Counted from the first letter of the stretch, positions 43,915 to 55,240 are shown. The stretch: 64,000 nt of DNA from Ixodes scapularis (GCF_016920785.2 NW_024609839.1:18415085-18479084); one strand, 5' to 3'. Notes: generated from the sequence alone by a model not told the origin. Translations and numbers: made by a program.

Positions 43915-44868
43915 TCTCACGAATTCTTGAAAGATTTCATATCCTGTGCTCATTTTGTTTTTTATCGTGGATACGTGGCTGCTTTATTGCATTTCTTTAA
44001 TAAAATGGTTCGCTGGCCGAGCCCACAATGATCTTTGCCAAGAGAAAGCACGACGACAAAAACGATCACCCATGCCACAATCTCTTCAAGCTGCGGTCAC
44101 ACTGGTAATACTGGAATACTATTACTAGTATTAATAATAATAGAATACGGAATTGTGTTGGAACCGCCGCGGCTCGGCCACGGGTGCTCGTGGGGCCGCG
44201 CGTGTTGACGATACTTGCGGCACTACAGACGATATTTTAAAAAAACAGGGCTACATTTTATTTAGTTTGGCTGGGAGTGCGTCAGGCATTCATAACCGTT
44301 TTGTCCATGGGTTAATTAGAGTTGGTGTGTGTATTTCTTTTGCGTGTCGGTTGCGTCTGCGAGATGACCATGATACTCTAATTTCCGGTTTGATCAGGAG
44401 AGATCTGGATCTCTTTAGTTTGGGCAAAGCCTCGATCGAATAAAACCTAATATTTCTCGGTCAAGTTTGGGTTCCGCTTCATTGCGTTTTTTTACGCTGC
44501 TCAGGGATGCTAAGTTGGCAAAATTTCATTGGCGGATAAACATTTTTGAACAAAGAAAATAACAAGAGCAGGGACTTTACAGGTTAAGCATCTTTATCAT
44601 TTTTCTAGCACAACGCGAGCTGCATTTTTCGTTTATTCAAGCTTATTTTGTCCTTTCAGGCGCTCCGTTACCGCGTGTGAGTAGATGCTGACTCACTCTC
44701 ATAAACGACCGTGGCTCGTGCATGATCGAAGGCTGCATTGGCGCTTGATGCTAGATGCAAGCGCCGTTGTACGTGATCTGTGAGATGTTACGAAATTACT
44801 TGTAATCCCTTACATTTTTTAGTAATTGTGTAAGAAAATAATTACATACTTAAATAAGTAAGTAATTT
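43915..44868. other. No recognisable feature
   Basis: Intergenic DNA after the SPH gene; short ORFs without domains. Confidence 0.5.
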
Positions 44869-44869
44869 A

Positions 44870-45020
44870 CTTATAGTTCATTTAATGCGGTGGAAAGTTG
44901 GCCCAGTCGGTTGTACAAGTAAACAATAAAAATACAAAGCGCCAGAAAATAAACGAAGGACACAGGAAGACTAAGTACACACACAAAGCGCTGACTCTCA
45001 ACTGAATTATTTTGAATAAA
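44870..45020 (-). mobile_element. Penelope-like element 3'-end fragment
   Basis: The minus strand reads AATTCAGTTGAGAGTCAGCGC...TGTGTGTGTACTTAGTCTTCC...CGTTTATTTTCTGG, closely related to the 3' end of the Penelope-like element at 53100-53170 (AAGCTAAATCGCTTGAGAGTTAGC...GTGTGCGTACTTCGTCTTG). Confidence 0.6.
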
Positions 45021-45970
45021 CAGAAATCGACGTGACTCGCGAACCATAAAATGCAACTAGTGATCTGTCCCCGACACGTGTCAAACCTGTTGCCAATTCT
45101 TTGCCAAACAATGCGTTCGGGGCCTTAGTCTGGAATGTGGCTGCCAGAGCTGAAGAAGCGGATAGGGAAAGAGGTATTTTGGAGGGTGCAGGAGCGGTTG
45201 ACAAGTAGTCTCAAAGCTATGGCCTAATATGAGTAGGGTTTTATAGTTTTGCATAGAAGAGGGTCGGAAGCTACTGTTGACAGATAAGGAAGGATGGTTT
45301 GCTCTCGCTCCCAAAGGAGTGATTTCGGATGAGGCCGGCGAGGCCATTTGTACAAACTTTAATATATCAAAAATGTAACTTAGAGTAAAATAAAACAAAG
45401 GGCTATGCAGTTGTGCCAGGATATGGGTTAAAGGCCGGCCCACAAGCAGAGAAAAGGAACTCGCGACCCCCACTTTCTTTCTCGCCACTGTGAAAGAAGG
45501 AAATCGCCTCTCGTTTCCTCCTTGCCTTTTTTTTTTTTTTTTTGCCGGCTGTTTTCTTTTTTTTTTCTTTTGGGGGGGTGGGGCAAGTTTGGGGTGGGGT
45601 AAATTAAAGCTTGAAAGATTTGAAAAGATTATCCAGAAGCCAGCCGGCACACCTGCGACAAGGAGCTAAACCAACCGAGAAGCTGTTTTGACTTTTGAGC
45701 CAGCTTGGCACTTGCTCTTCCCAACGAGTTGGATTGGCTTTTTTTAGCATTGGTTTTGAGGACGATTCTCGCTGTTGTGAGGGCACAAATAACTTGTTTT
45801 GTTCAAAGAGGTAGTCATTGAAGTATCAATTTTAATATAAAGATCTAATTTGGCATTTTTTGTTGTTTACGCGAATTCATGGCGACAACGGGAAGTACGA
45901 GCGGCGTGTTTCGGTATCTCAGGGATTGCGCTCCATATATGACGGAGGATAACATCCGTGGTGGGTCTTG
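45021..45970. other. No confident feature
   Basis: The 189-codon minus-strand ORF at 45081-45650 passes through homopolymer runs and shows no domain. Poly-T/G tracts at 45527-45595. Confidence 0.4.
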
Positions 45971-45973
45971 CAC

Positions 45974-46130
45974 TTTTCGGTATAGAGCGCTTTGCTGTAG
46001 GGAATTTCGGTGCGGACTTCTTGGTGCACACACATTTCAGTGTACGGACTTTTTGCCGCAAAGACTTTTCGGTGTGGGACTTTTCGTTGCGCGGATATTT
46101 CGGTGCACGGACATTTTGATGCCTGGACAT
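45974..46130. repeat. ~17-bp imperfect minisatellite
   Basis: Variants of TTTCGGTGCnCGGACA recur about eight or nine times (TTTCGGTGCGGAC, TTCAGTGTACGGAC, TTTTCGGTGTGGGAC, TTTCGTTGCGCGGAT, TTTCGGTGCACGGAC). Overlapping ORFs on both strands are by-products. Confidence 0.65.
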
Positions 46131-46269
46131 TCGACGCTATGGTTCGCTCGCCGGTATTTCTTTTCCAACGTACGCACTACGCGCTTCACGTCGTGTTTGT
46201 GCGTTGAGTCGACTGAGATGGTCTCCTCTATAAAGTTTTGGCTTTATTATTGGTACTGCGTGTAGGAAA

Positions 46270-47060
46270 GGCCCTAACAGCAAGAAGCTTGAGAAGTTGT
46301 TTGTGTACTCAAAACAATTTTGAATATCTTCCAATGCGCCCCGCATAATCGTATAGCTCCGATCGTCTATAATTTCTTCATAATAAATTGTTAATAACCT
46401 TACACGACGAAAAACAATGCAATTATCACTTGTAACTCAATAGGAAATAAAGTAGACGTGTGCGGGTACAAAATAAGCGTAATAAGATCAAATATCGATC
46501 TGAATCAAGTAAACAAGCCGAATTTGGTGAATGCTAAATCTATTTTATTTGGTATCAAATGTTTGCTCATTCTCGTACGAAAAAAACAGTGGCTGTGGAT
46601 AATCCGTGGTCAACTTCTTCCGTGTCATGATGTCGCCGGCCGTAAAACACTCCCTTACAATTGTGTTTATACAGGGTGATTTTTTTAACAACTAGAAATC
46701 TTTCTAAAAAAAAGACGTCAGAGTTACGCAATTGCGGTTTTTGCCTTATCTGTAGTCATCAAAAACACCAAATCATTCATTTTTAGAGAGATGTAATGCA
46801 CGTGAAGTAGTTCACGGCGTCCTAAAAACCCAAATTTGGACGCGAATCGTGTTGCCGCAATCTTTTCGGCCGCCACGCTCCTGGCCCCTTCTACAGTGGC
46901 GTTGTCACAGCGATGCGCATGATTTATCGCTTTGGCTTCATGGCGTTGAGCTGTGCCACGCGGAGATGGTGGCGACATCAAATCAGAACTATATTTTCGC
47001 TCCCAAGAGAGGAGGACGCCTTATCAGGATGCCATATATTGGTGTACGCGCGTTGGTATG
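46270..47060. other. Unassigned; ACAGGGTG transposon-like start at 46671
   Basis: ACAGGGTGATTTTTTTAAC (46671-46689) looks like a terminal motif of Tc1/mariner-like MITEs, but no inverted partner is found. Confidence 0.3.
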
Positions 47061-47435
47061 GTGGCTTTCGATTATGGCCAACAACTTTCTAAATAAACTA
47101 TGCCGTTTTCTTTCCCAACTAAAAGGTTAATTATCAAATTTTAGGCAATCTGTCGGTTTTAGTTGCGCTCTTTCTTAAACCTAATCTTCGCTTGGCCACA
47201 TAGCTCACCTACACAAACCGCTATTGCGTTAATTTTCACTTAACAATTTAGTTGCTTTTGATTACGCCCAACAACGTTCTAAATAAACTATGTCGTTTTA
47301 TTTTATAATTAACAAGCTCATTATTAAATTTTAGGTAATCAGTTGGTTTTTAGTCGCGTTCTTTCTTGATCCTAATCCAAGCCTGACCGTATAGCTCGCA
47401 TCCACAAAACGCAATTGCGTTAATTTTCACGTTTT
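47061..47435. repeat. 190-bp tandem duplication
   Basis: Units 47061-47250 and 47251-47435 align over their full length (GATTA(T/C)GCCCAACAAC...CTAAATAAACTATG(C/T)CGTTTT...TATTAAATTTTAGG...GCGTTAATTTTCAC) with moderate divergence. AATAAA occurs once per unit. Confidence 0.75.
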
Positions 47436-48615
47436 TTTTTTTTTTCAAATATCTAGTAGGTGAAAAAAGAAACAAAAAAAAACGTTATGTATGAAACAGA
47501 GCGCCTGATAAAAATAAAGCGTGGGGCACGCGTTTTGCATGCATCTTTTTTTTTCGCCTATAAAAACAAATCGCGGGTATTCGAAATTTAGTTTATGATG
47601 GGGCAGGCGCTTTATCACGGGATATTTTGTCATGATTCATAAGCTTTATTACAGGTGAGATGAAAGCCACGCGAGCCGTATCACGTTGCAAACAGCTAAT
47701 TCGGGTGTTTCTCAATGAGCTCTACAATGTTCCAATTGACATTTCGGTTCTTAATACATTTAAAAAGTTGCGTAATTAGTCCTATGCATTTAATTTATTA
47801 GGCATAATTAAAATACTACAACTCTCGCAAGACGTTTGCCAACAACGTAAAGATTTGTAAACGTCTTTATTTTTTTATCCTTGTTCTTTAAAGATTTGTG
47901 AAAAGCATTCGCGACCTTATCTGTCAAGCCGCGTCCGCGGACAGCGCGGCCCCCTGGCCAAGTCGTTCATTCATCGAAGACGGCAATGAATAAAAGGTAC
48001 GTTCAAAATCTAAATGCCTGAATAAAGCCCAAGTTTAAAATAATTCTAAGTGTTACTTGATTTTATTTTTACCATATTCAAATTTCAATACTCGTCGCAG
48101 GCAGCATGAAAGGCAGCACTGCACTCTTGGCACAAACCATTGCCCAGTCAACGGTCCTACACTCAAACACGCATCACCACCCGACCTGTTTGAAAAATAA
48201 ATAATTTCCAGTACTTTTGGTGGAAAAGGAGAATTTTCTACTGAGCGTGATGTTTTGTGGACCCAAAAGTCCTGTTGCCGAGATCGGTAGTTCACAGCTT
48301 CAGGAAGACGAAGAACGACGGATGCATTATTTTCCGCGGAAGTACTGTTTTGACGTTTAATTCCACATAAAATTGTATTAGCACTAATTATGGCACGATA
48401 CCGAACTAGCTTGATTACTCTTCTTTTTGAGTCAACATAACCAGGCATAATCTGCAGATATTGCAGATTTTATTTTGATTGGCGCGAAAGACAAGTAGGG
48501 ACATAAACAACACAATAGAGCTCTGAATTCTACTGTATTTCTTTCTTTCTGCTCTTGTGGGCAATTAGCCTGCATGACTATATTCAAATATTGCAGAGTC
48601 GTTTAAGCCTCCCTC
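47436..48615. other. No confident gene; uncharacterised minus-strand ORF 48053-48448
   Basis: The 131-codon ORF at 48053-48448 is preceded on its strand by CTGCAATATCTGCAG, an acceptor-like site. It contains ISANTILCGIKRQNSTSAENN and SVENSPFPPKVLE but matches no family I know. Confidence 0.35.
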
Positions 48616-48644
48616 TTTTTATTGTTTGTTTCATAGATTAATTA

Positions 48645-48940
48645 GGAATTTTGGCGAATCCCGGCCGGGTTCGGGTACAAATCTCGCACGTGTTCAAGGA
48701 CAGATTTCGGCATGAATTCCCGCTTGGTGAGGACGTTGAGCTGGCCGCTGTTCCACTTCTTTTCTAAGTAGGCCGGGCAACGCCAAGCGCCTAAATTAGC
48801 CAAGCAGCCCCAAAACTTGCGGTAGTACACCTTCCGAACTCCTGAGTTCTTTGGAGATGGTCGCTGGCCTTCGCCCACTCTGACAGAGCCCCGAACAATT
48901 ATGCAAGGGCTGCAGAGGCAATCGGGGCATTCCATTTCTC
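48645..48940 (-). CDS. Candidate terminal exon with Cys-rich, P2X7-tail-like module
   Basis: After a good acceptor on the minus strand (TTTTATTTTCTTCGG...TTGTTCGCAG, exon from 48940) the frame reads MECPDCLCSPCIIVRGS, then RKVYYRKFWGCLANLGAWRCPAYLEKKW and REFMPKSVLEHVRDLYPNPAG, stop TAA at 48645, and AATAAA 20 bp on (rc of 48618-48623). CxxCxCxxC, YRKFW..LG.W and IP/MP..V...R..YPNP..G resembles a zinc-binding module recurrent in invertebrate repeat proteins and distantly the P2X7 cytosolic tail. Upstream exons are not found. It may be a host gene end or a transposon ORF. Confidence 0.4.
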
Positions 48941-48959
48941 GATCTGCGAACAAATGGGA

Positions 48960-50440
48960 ACCGAAGAAAATAAAAACTTCTTAATACCTACTGTCTTTTA
49001 ATAAATGGCATAATATGCTACTATTGCTAGTTGCACTATTTTACACGAAGAAACTTGTGATTGGCGGTTCAATCTCCGTGTTTCCCGCTCTCTTTGCTGA
49101 TACACCAGATATTTGTCTGCTGTCGAGTTTTCAGTTACATTTGTTGACAGAAACTAAATGCACGTTTGGCCACGAAGAAATTTTTTCAAAATCTGAAGAT
49201 ACATGAAATATACCATAATCCGTTTCACTTTTTATGGAAGTTTGCTTTTTACTCTTCTTAGTTGCTTCAACGAGGCGGCCGTTACTCTAGAAAACACCTG
49301 TAGTACGAACATATATATTATGCGCCAGAAATGGTCAGACTGTGTTCATTTTGATATATGACTATATATTCAACATGCGACTAATTTTACATGCTCTGCC
49401 CTTTTACTGCAATATTTTTTACTTTTATTTACTCGTGATTATTATTTTAAAAAAAACGAAATTGTGATACAATCACTCTTCAGTGTGCCGTTGTTAGAAC
49501 GATCAATTTTCAACTCTCTGGGTAAAACTCAAAGTTCAGATAAAAATACCCACCTTTTCTTCTTTCTGCTGCGATGCTCAAGTTCCGTTCACTCGAGATA
49601 AATATGCGGTATTGTAGCGTATGTGCCGCATGCGGAAGCGTCTGAGTGTGTTTTATAGGGACACTGAGAGGGTATTTATACTCGCCGAGGTTTTTAGTTG
49701 TACATGACATATGAGAGGCCAACTGCCCAGAACACAATTTGCGGCTCGAAATTCGGTTTCTTTCCGCCCGAAAAAAGCCGATCAAGGACTGGCCGGTTCA
49801 AATCTCGCTCACTCTCTTTTTCGTGGTCACGGGCCGTTTTCTAAGGTATCGACGCGACCACTAAATTTAATCAAAGTCGTGGGTCATTGAAGGCACACAC
49901 TCACCAATAAAAATCGAAAAACCATATGAAACCCATTTTTTGTGGCTTCTAAAAAGCTGCAAAGACGTTGACTGAAAAAAAAAAGGTTCCACAGAGAACC
50001 GGAAGCATTCTGTGCGTGCGTCGTTTCGGGTATCGTGCGACTCGCGAGGACGGCGGTGGCAGCGGACGACGGGCGTGGGACCTCTACTTCAGAACTGTCG
50101 TTCGCGATACCGGCGAACTCTGTCCGCCTTTAAGAGAGAAATTAGGGACTGATCAAAAGAATTGGTATTCATCCCGTACGACACGCCCGACCACCAAGCG
50201 GATTTGCACGAAGACGTCGCCGAGCCGTCGCTCCCTTCTCGTGGCTGAAGACATCGCTCGTGCAAACGTCAAGCACGACGTGTCTACTTCGAGTGGAATA
50301 TGCGCGCGTACAATGTCTTTACTAGGTGCGAATGTCGCCGATGCATGGTGCATCCCGACTTCGACCCGGGAGTGCTTTCGCTGGAGAAAAATCGGCAGCA
50401 AGCTTTCCAACTTACAGTTTACCAGTTGAATTATTACTGA
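48960..50440. other. No confident feature
   Basis: An interrupted frame at 50090-50430 (FIPYDTPDHQADLHEDV, a stop, then RVYFEWNMRAYNVFTRCECRRCMVHPDFDPG) has a protein-like look, but I recognise no family. The minus-strand ORF at 49510-49785 has no domain. Confidence 0.35.
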
Positions 50441-50449
50441 GGAAAGGGA

Positions 50450-50640
50450 TCCCCCGGTAGCTGAGGGGGAAACACGTCCGCATCACACGCGGCAGGACCA
50501 GGTTCGATCCCGAATGAAAGCGTCTTTTTTTCTTTTTTTCTTTTACAATTATCACTGAAGAATTAAACAAAAAATGAACAACAAATGTTGTGGACGAAAC
50601 GTCGCTGAATTAAATGGTATGGGATTTCCTTTTTGATACC
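50450..50640 (+). mobile_element. tRNA-derived SINE with shared tail
   Basis: Box A GGTAGCTGAGGGGG (50456-50469) and box B GGTTCGATCC (50501-50510) at tRNA-like spacing, then a T-rich body with ACAATTATCACTGAAG and the tail GTTGTGGACGAAACGTCGC...TTAAATGGTATGGGAT. The head folds poorly after the box A arm, so it is a SINE and not a tRNA gene. Confidence 0.75.
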
Positions 50641-51594
50641 TGCAAGCTCAATATAATCACTTTCCACAAAATGCAAGGAGCATATATATCAGGTAGCGTC
50701 CGCTTTCCAAGGTGCCCGTAAATGTTCTACAGGAATTGCAGCCAGCCATTGGTCCCGATCCCGTTGATCTTTCGGAAACTCTGTCGCACAATGCCACTTC
50801 TGTTTCGGACGCAGGACATGTGAGCCAGCTCTTCACGCAACATCTTGGGTGTAGTTTTTCCGGAGCCGATCATGGAAATTAACCACGGGCTCTAACTACT
50901 CCTCTCCAACTCCTCAATGCACAAAACATTTCATCTTGGAGTACAGAACAGCGAGCGGAACAAACGTAACTGCAAAAGAATCTCACGGCAAACAGTTCCC
51001 GCTACGCCTCATGTCGTCTGCTACGCAGAGAGGAAAAAAAAAAAAAAGCGCACGGTCCGGTGTAGTTACGTGACTTCCGCCACTCACACCCTTCTCTCCA
51101 CTTCTCCGACCTCCGTGCGCGGGTTTCGGGTTCGGTTTCGAGCAGTTGCGTCTTTTCGCTTCATTAAAAAAAATTCACTACTCTGTTGCAAAATATTAAT
51201 TGGGTAGTCCTCCGACACCATAATAAAGCGCCTGGCAAAAATTAAAAAAAAAAAAAAAATTCACGGGTGTCACTGTTTTTTTAAAGCTTAAAAAAAAATT
51301 AAAACAAAAAGGAGAAACGCGAGCCAGCCCGAACCCTTCCGAGCCGATATCGAGCCTCCCTAACTGATCCCTGGTGTTTGGGATTGAAGCAGAGAACCTT
51401 GAAGGGTTACAGAGATTTTGTCGGGGGGCCGGTAAGCCCATTAGCACTCGCGCAAGAAGGCCGTAAAAAGCGAGGAGGAAAATGGAGGAGGAAAGAGGAG
51501 GAGGAAAAAAAGAAAAGCGAGGGAATCTTCTGCCACGCTGAAGAAAATTCTCAGTGCCCCGGTTTAAGAAAATTTGGATGTCGATACAAAAAAA
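50641..51594. other. No recognisable feature
   Basis: Homopolymer-rich (poly-A near 51033-51046, 51241-51259, 51290-51299) with GAGGAGG runs at 51475-51510. ORFs reflect these. Confidence 0.45.
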
Positions 51595-53170
51595 AGGCTC
51601 CACCATAATGCGTTGTTCAGTGTAAAGCCACCCAAAGAATCCATGCCGATTCGGACTATAGTCACCCAGAGAGGATCTTGGCGTTGCATGACGTCATTCC
51701 TGAGAAGGAACCTTTCGTAGTTCCATTTGCAAGACCCTTTCCGGGTTTCCAGTTGTGTGAGTGCTCTTGAGTTCTCGAGTGAGGTGAACTCAGGCACCTG
51801 TGACCAGATGCCTTTTGACGTCGGATATTTCTTTCATTCTATACCTCGACGAGAAATGAATGTAACGTTAAAAAAGTGCATTGAGGCGTACGAGACAGAT
51901 ACCTTTCAAGAGGCCTGTGGTATGAGCGTAGAACATAGTTTAGAAGTGCGGTGTTTTTATCTCAAGTCTCGGTACTGGTCTATGGCGGTACTCAGCTTTT
52001 GCAAAACTAAGGAGCATGTTTTGGGTCTAGCGTTGCTCCTGTATTGAGCGACATATTTGTTCCAAGATGTGATAAGGGTATTGAGGGAGATATTGGACGT
52101 GATGTGATCAGGTTGTTTAGGTACGCTGTTGATTTCCTGGTGTTGCTCTGCAAAAATGATTCTGTTCAAAAAAGAGGGTGCTTTATTGAGAACACGCTCG
52201 AATTATTCGTATCGCACGCCAGTGGGCTGATCTTCACGAGAGAAGACTCTGTAGATCCATGCTTGCAGTTTTTAGACATTAAACTTCACTTTTTGGATGG
52301 ACTTGTGTGCGGGGGCTACAGCCCTAGGAGCAAGAAAAGCGCGATTATTTTTGACTCCAGCCACTCAAAACTAGTGAATAAGGGAATCGCGGTGGGGTGC
52401 CTGCGGAAGGCATTGATTAAGTCATGTCCTCACCAAACTTTGGGTAGTTTTGTCAATCAGACAACAAGTCTCACAGACGGAGGCTATCCAGATAGTTTGC
52501 TGGCAAGAGTGGAGAAAATTTTGGTAAATTAAAGAGCTTCATGCTTTTGTAAGGTTGCCCGAGAAAGCCTGAAAAGAGACCTATAGTCATGGCTATATAT
52601 ACACGAGATTCCCCACAGCCTCAAAAAAGTAGCGCAACGTCATGGTGTGCCAGTGGTTTTCTTGGCGCCTTCAAAGTTGGGGCGCCTAAGCGCTATAGTT
52701 GACACTGAGGTATGTGGAAACAAACCACTGGGTAATGAATGTGCCCTGTGCCGTCGGTGTAGTTTACAACGTTAAACTGTTCTGCGGAAAAATGTGCATA
52801 GGGCAACTTTTGCAGGTGTGTTATTGAGAAGGCCATCGCCATCAGGAATCTTGGACGTCTGATGCGACAGGTGCAATATTAACCCCATACTAGCTAGAAC
52901 GACAATTTTAGAACGGCACAGTCAGCAGACGACTAGAGGAATTTTATTTAAAGGCTTTGTTTTCATTTCGAGACCCAAAGGCAGATGTTTCAGTTTAGCG
53001 TCGGTCGAATAGTTGACAGAGTTGGCATTCTTGAGCAGGTTGACAGGTGTAGGAGACAGATGACCTGATGAATTTCATGGTCCGCGTCTCAGGTCGGCTT
53101 GTATTTATTCAAGCTAAATCGCTTGAGAGTTAGCTCTTCGTGTGCGTACTTCGTCTTGTCGTTCGTTTTT
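51595..53170 (+). pseudogene. Penelope-like element relic (RT and GIY-YIG region)
   Basis: Pieces in order across frames: CDQMPFDVGYFFHSIPRREMNVTL (51805), EACGMSVEHSLEVRCFYLKS (51920), SVAPVLSDIFVPRCDKGIEGDIG (52035-52100), IRLFRYAVDFLVLLCKN (52107), FTREDSVDPCLQFLDIKLHFLDGLVC (52230), and HSKLVNKGIAVGCLRKALIKSCPHQT. These are Penelope RT landmarks. The catalytic box expected as YVDD reads YAVD, so one Asp is lost. Downstream HGVPVVFLAPSKLG (52650) and CALCRRC lead into a remnant of the GIY-YIG endonuclease region. The 3' end carries GCTTGAGAGTTAGC...GTACTTCGTC. Confidence 0.8.
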
Positions 53171-53959
53171 TCCCCTATTTTTATCCTTACTCTTGACGTG
53201 TTCATTTTAGTAATTCAAGTTGTTCTCCTCTCGTACATTGGTTCACGAAGTCCAAGATGCTCTCGTCCCGTACATTGGTCTAGGTGTCTTTGAGTGCAGT
53301 GACGCAAAGTGCGGCGTTGACTTTCTCTTCTGCCTGCGTCATCACTCAGGCATACCCGACCTCCAAGAGTCGTCCACTTAAAGAATGCCTGCAAGGCGGC
53401 ACGAATGCGGACCTGAGGAGCTTGAGCGCTTCTCGCCCAGTATCTGCTTTCTATAACTGATAAAGACGTTCAACTGGCATATATCGCTCGAGCCAGCGCC
53501 TCATCAAGCTTACTTTGACACTCTTGCGTCATTCTGTCAACGAACGCTTCGATAGAAGTTTGCTGCTTGACATACATCTCGACCTCATTTTGAAAGCCTG
53601 GGCTTTCGTTTTCCTCAAGTGCACTTTCTGATCGTAAAACTTCCACAGATGGGTTCCTAGACCGACATGCCTCAAACTCGGATCTTGTCCGGTCGTTCAA
53701 TGCTGCAGACCTGATGTCCGGGGGGCACATTGGACCACGACCAACTCTATTACTTCCGACCACTCCACCCGCGAAGGCCACAGCGCGCGCCTCGGCGACA
53801 TTCGATTTTGCGCATCCACCGAGAGATGGCGATCCGTCTCAGCTGTACTTGGTGCGCCTCGGAGCATTGCTCAGAGCCTCGGGAAGCGTTCGTTCTTGCT
53901 TCTTTCCGAGCTTGTTACACGTGGTTTGTCTCGTTCTTGCTTTTGGACTAAGTTATTTT
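53171..53959. other. Unassigned; minus-strand ORF 53470-53781
   Basis: The 103-codon ORF has a polar helical end (EVEMYVKQQTSIEAFVDRMTQECQSKLDEALARAIYAS) and looks protein-like. I recognise no family. Confidence 0.35.
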
Positions 53960-54096
53960 CTACGCTTGCGGCAGTTGAAATCGCGTATTGGTGGTCAGAT
54001 ATTGAAAAATGTAAGACGGGCTCACAGGAGAAGAGTCAGAATGGTCTACTGCTGGGCGTTTCAGATAAGATCGAAGAACCATGTCCGGTGACCAGT
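53960..54096 (-). pseudogene. THAP-exon relic, inverted copy of 56704-56880
   Basis: The minus strand CTGGTCACCGGACATGGTT...TGAAACGCCCAGCAG...CCATTCTG aligns with 56705-56770 (ATGGTCACCGGACATGGTT...TGAAAACGCCCTGCTG...CCGTTCTG), and CGCAAGCGTAGAAAATAACTT aligns with the end of the THAP exon and its donor (CGCAAAGTAAATATTATTC). The cysteine codons are lost and a stop follows, so this copy is dead. Confidence 0.6.
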
Positions 54097-54230
54097 TTGG
54101 AGCGCAGCTCTTAGGCGCCCGTTTCCGGCTTGAGCGGCGTCGACGTCGGCGTAACCCTAAGGTCACGTGACCCAACAGGTCACGGCACCGCCCAGGTCAC
54201 GTGACGCCCCCCCCCCCCCCCCCCCCCCCG
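54097..54230 (+). mobile_element. Composite retroposon copy 2, truncated at a 23-C run
   Basis: Head GGAGCGCAGCTCTTAGGCGCCCGTTTCCGGCTTGAGCGGCGTCG matches the copies at 3600-4540 and 54826. The array then starts with exact GTCACGTGAC at 54162 and 54196, and breaks off in 23 consecutive C (54207-54229). The sudden end at a homopolymer may be biological truncation or assembly collapse. Confidence 0.7.
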
Positions 54231-54825
54231 GGTCGTGTGCCTGCCTGTAGCATCTCGAAAGTTTCTTTTTTCACGCTTGTTTCACTTACTGTAAGCGCTT
54301 TTTCGTATTATACTCCGCCGAGTGCCCATCTACTAGAGCGACGAAAACCATCCCAGTTTTAGTCTGGCGATCACGTCACCTTGAAACCCTTTTAGTTTAG
54401 AAGTGAAAACTCCTTGCTGCTCATGCACAGCAGACAAATAGGTAGGCAGCGTTTTAACTTCTCACTGTCTAAGCATGGGTGTCAAGCACGAACCCTGGGA
54501 AAATTTGCCCACTGCTTAACTACATGCTTTTTCTTTCATGTCCTGGTTGGCTGCTACACTCGAGGAGCTGCTGAACATCGTACCACGGCGGCTGATCATG
54601 GTGTTTTCGTTAAATTAATAATGGAGTTTTTATCCAGGACTTAAATCGGAACCTCGCGGAGCAAACTTTAAGGTACATTGGTATAACAAGGGCGTACGTT
54701 GGTTTTCTACGTTATTGGCGTAAAGCTTGGCTGGATATGCAACGCAGTGTCCAATATACATCACAGTTTTTCCCCAATCAATAAAATGTCAACCTGCCAA
54801 AATATTTGTTCTGATTCTATATTTC
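54231..54825. other. No recognisable feature
   Basis: Sequence between two retroposon copies; short ORFs, no domain. Confidence 0.45.
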
Positions 54826-55140
54826 GGAGCACAGCTCTTAGGCGGCCGTTTCCGGCTTGTGCGGCAAGGAGGGCAGCAGTAGGAGGGAGGTGGAGGACGA
54901 GGGGGAGGAGAGAGGAGGAGGCGAGGGAAGGAGGTGAAGGAGAAGGAAGCGGGGGGAAGGAGGCGGAGGATGAGAGGAGGAGGGAACCAGGAGTATCAGG
55001 CAGGATCACGAGAAAGGAGGAGAGAGGAGGGATATACCCTCCCCTCAGTACCCTCCCCTACTCCTCCTCAAGAGCTGCGCTCCCATTCGGCGTTACAGGG
55101 AGTTGTAAACGGCTTTCACTTTTTTTTTATTTCGCTGAAA
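54826..55140 (+). mobile_element. Composite retroposon copy 3 with GGA array
   Basis: Same head (GGAGCACAGCTCTTAGGCGGCCGTTTCCGGCTTG), same inner junction (CTCCTCCTCAAGAGCTGCGCTC at 55059-55080) and same body (GGCGTTACAGGGAGTTGTAAACGGCTTTCAC) as copy 1. The interior is an ~180-bp GGAGG/GAGGAGG tract, in place of the palindrome array. The tail is truncated after CACTTTTTTTT. Confidence 0.7.
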
Positions 55141-55240
55141 ATATTATATTTTGCTGGCTTTATGCCCAGAAGAATAAAACCAATCCTTGTTTCCGAAAAA
55201 AAATATTTGTCTTTGCGAGAAAAAAAACTGTAAACGCCCT
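55141..55240. repeat. Left arm of an inverted duplication (partner 56600-56700)
   Basis: TTTTGCTGGCTTTATGCCCAGAAGAATAAA...CCAATCCTT...CGAAAAAAAA is the reverse complement of 56610-56690 over about 75 bp with few mismatches. Together with 53960-54096 it represents the flank of the duplicated THAP exon. Confidence 0.72.

Noticed and set aside
45081..45650. 189-residue minus-strand ORF
   Set aside because: Long open frame passes through poly-A/C runs (Lys and Pro blocks); no family resemblance.
50450..50520. tRNA gene (box A, box B, GGTTCGATCCC)
   Set aside because: Arms beyond the D region do not pair as a cloverleaf, and the head continues into a SINE body and tail shared with other copies.
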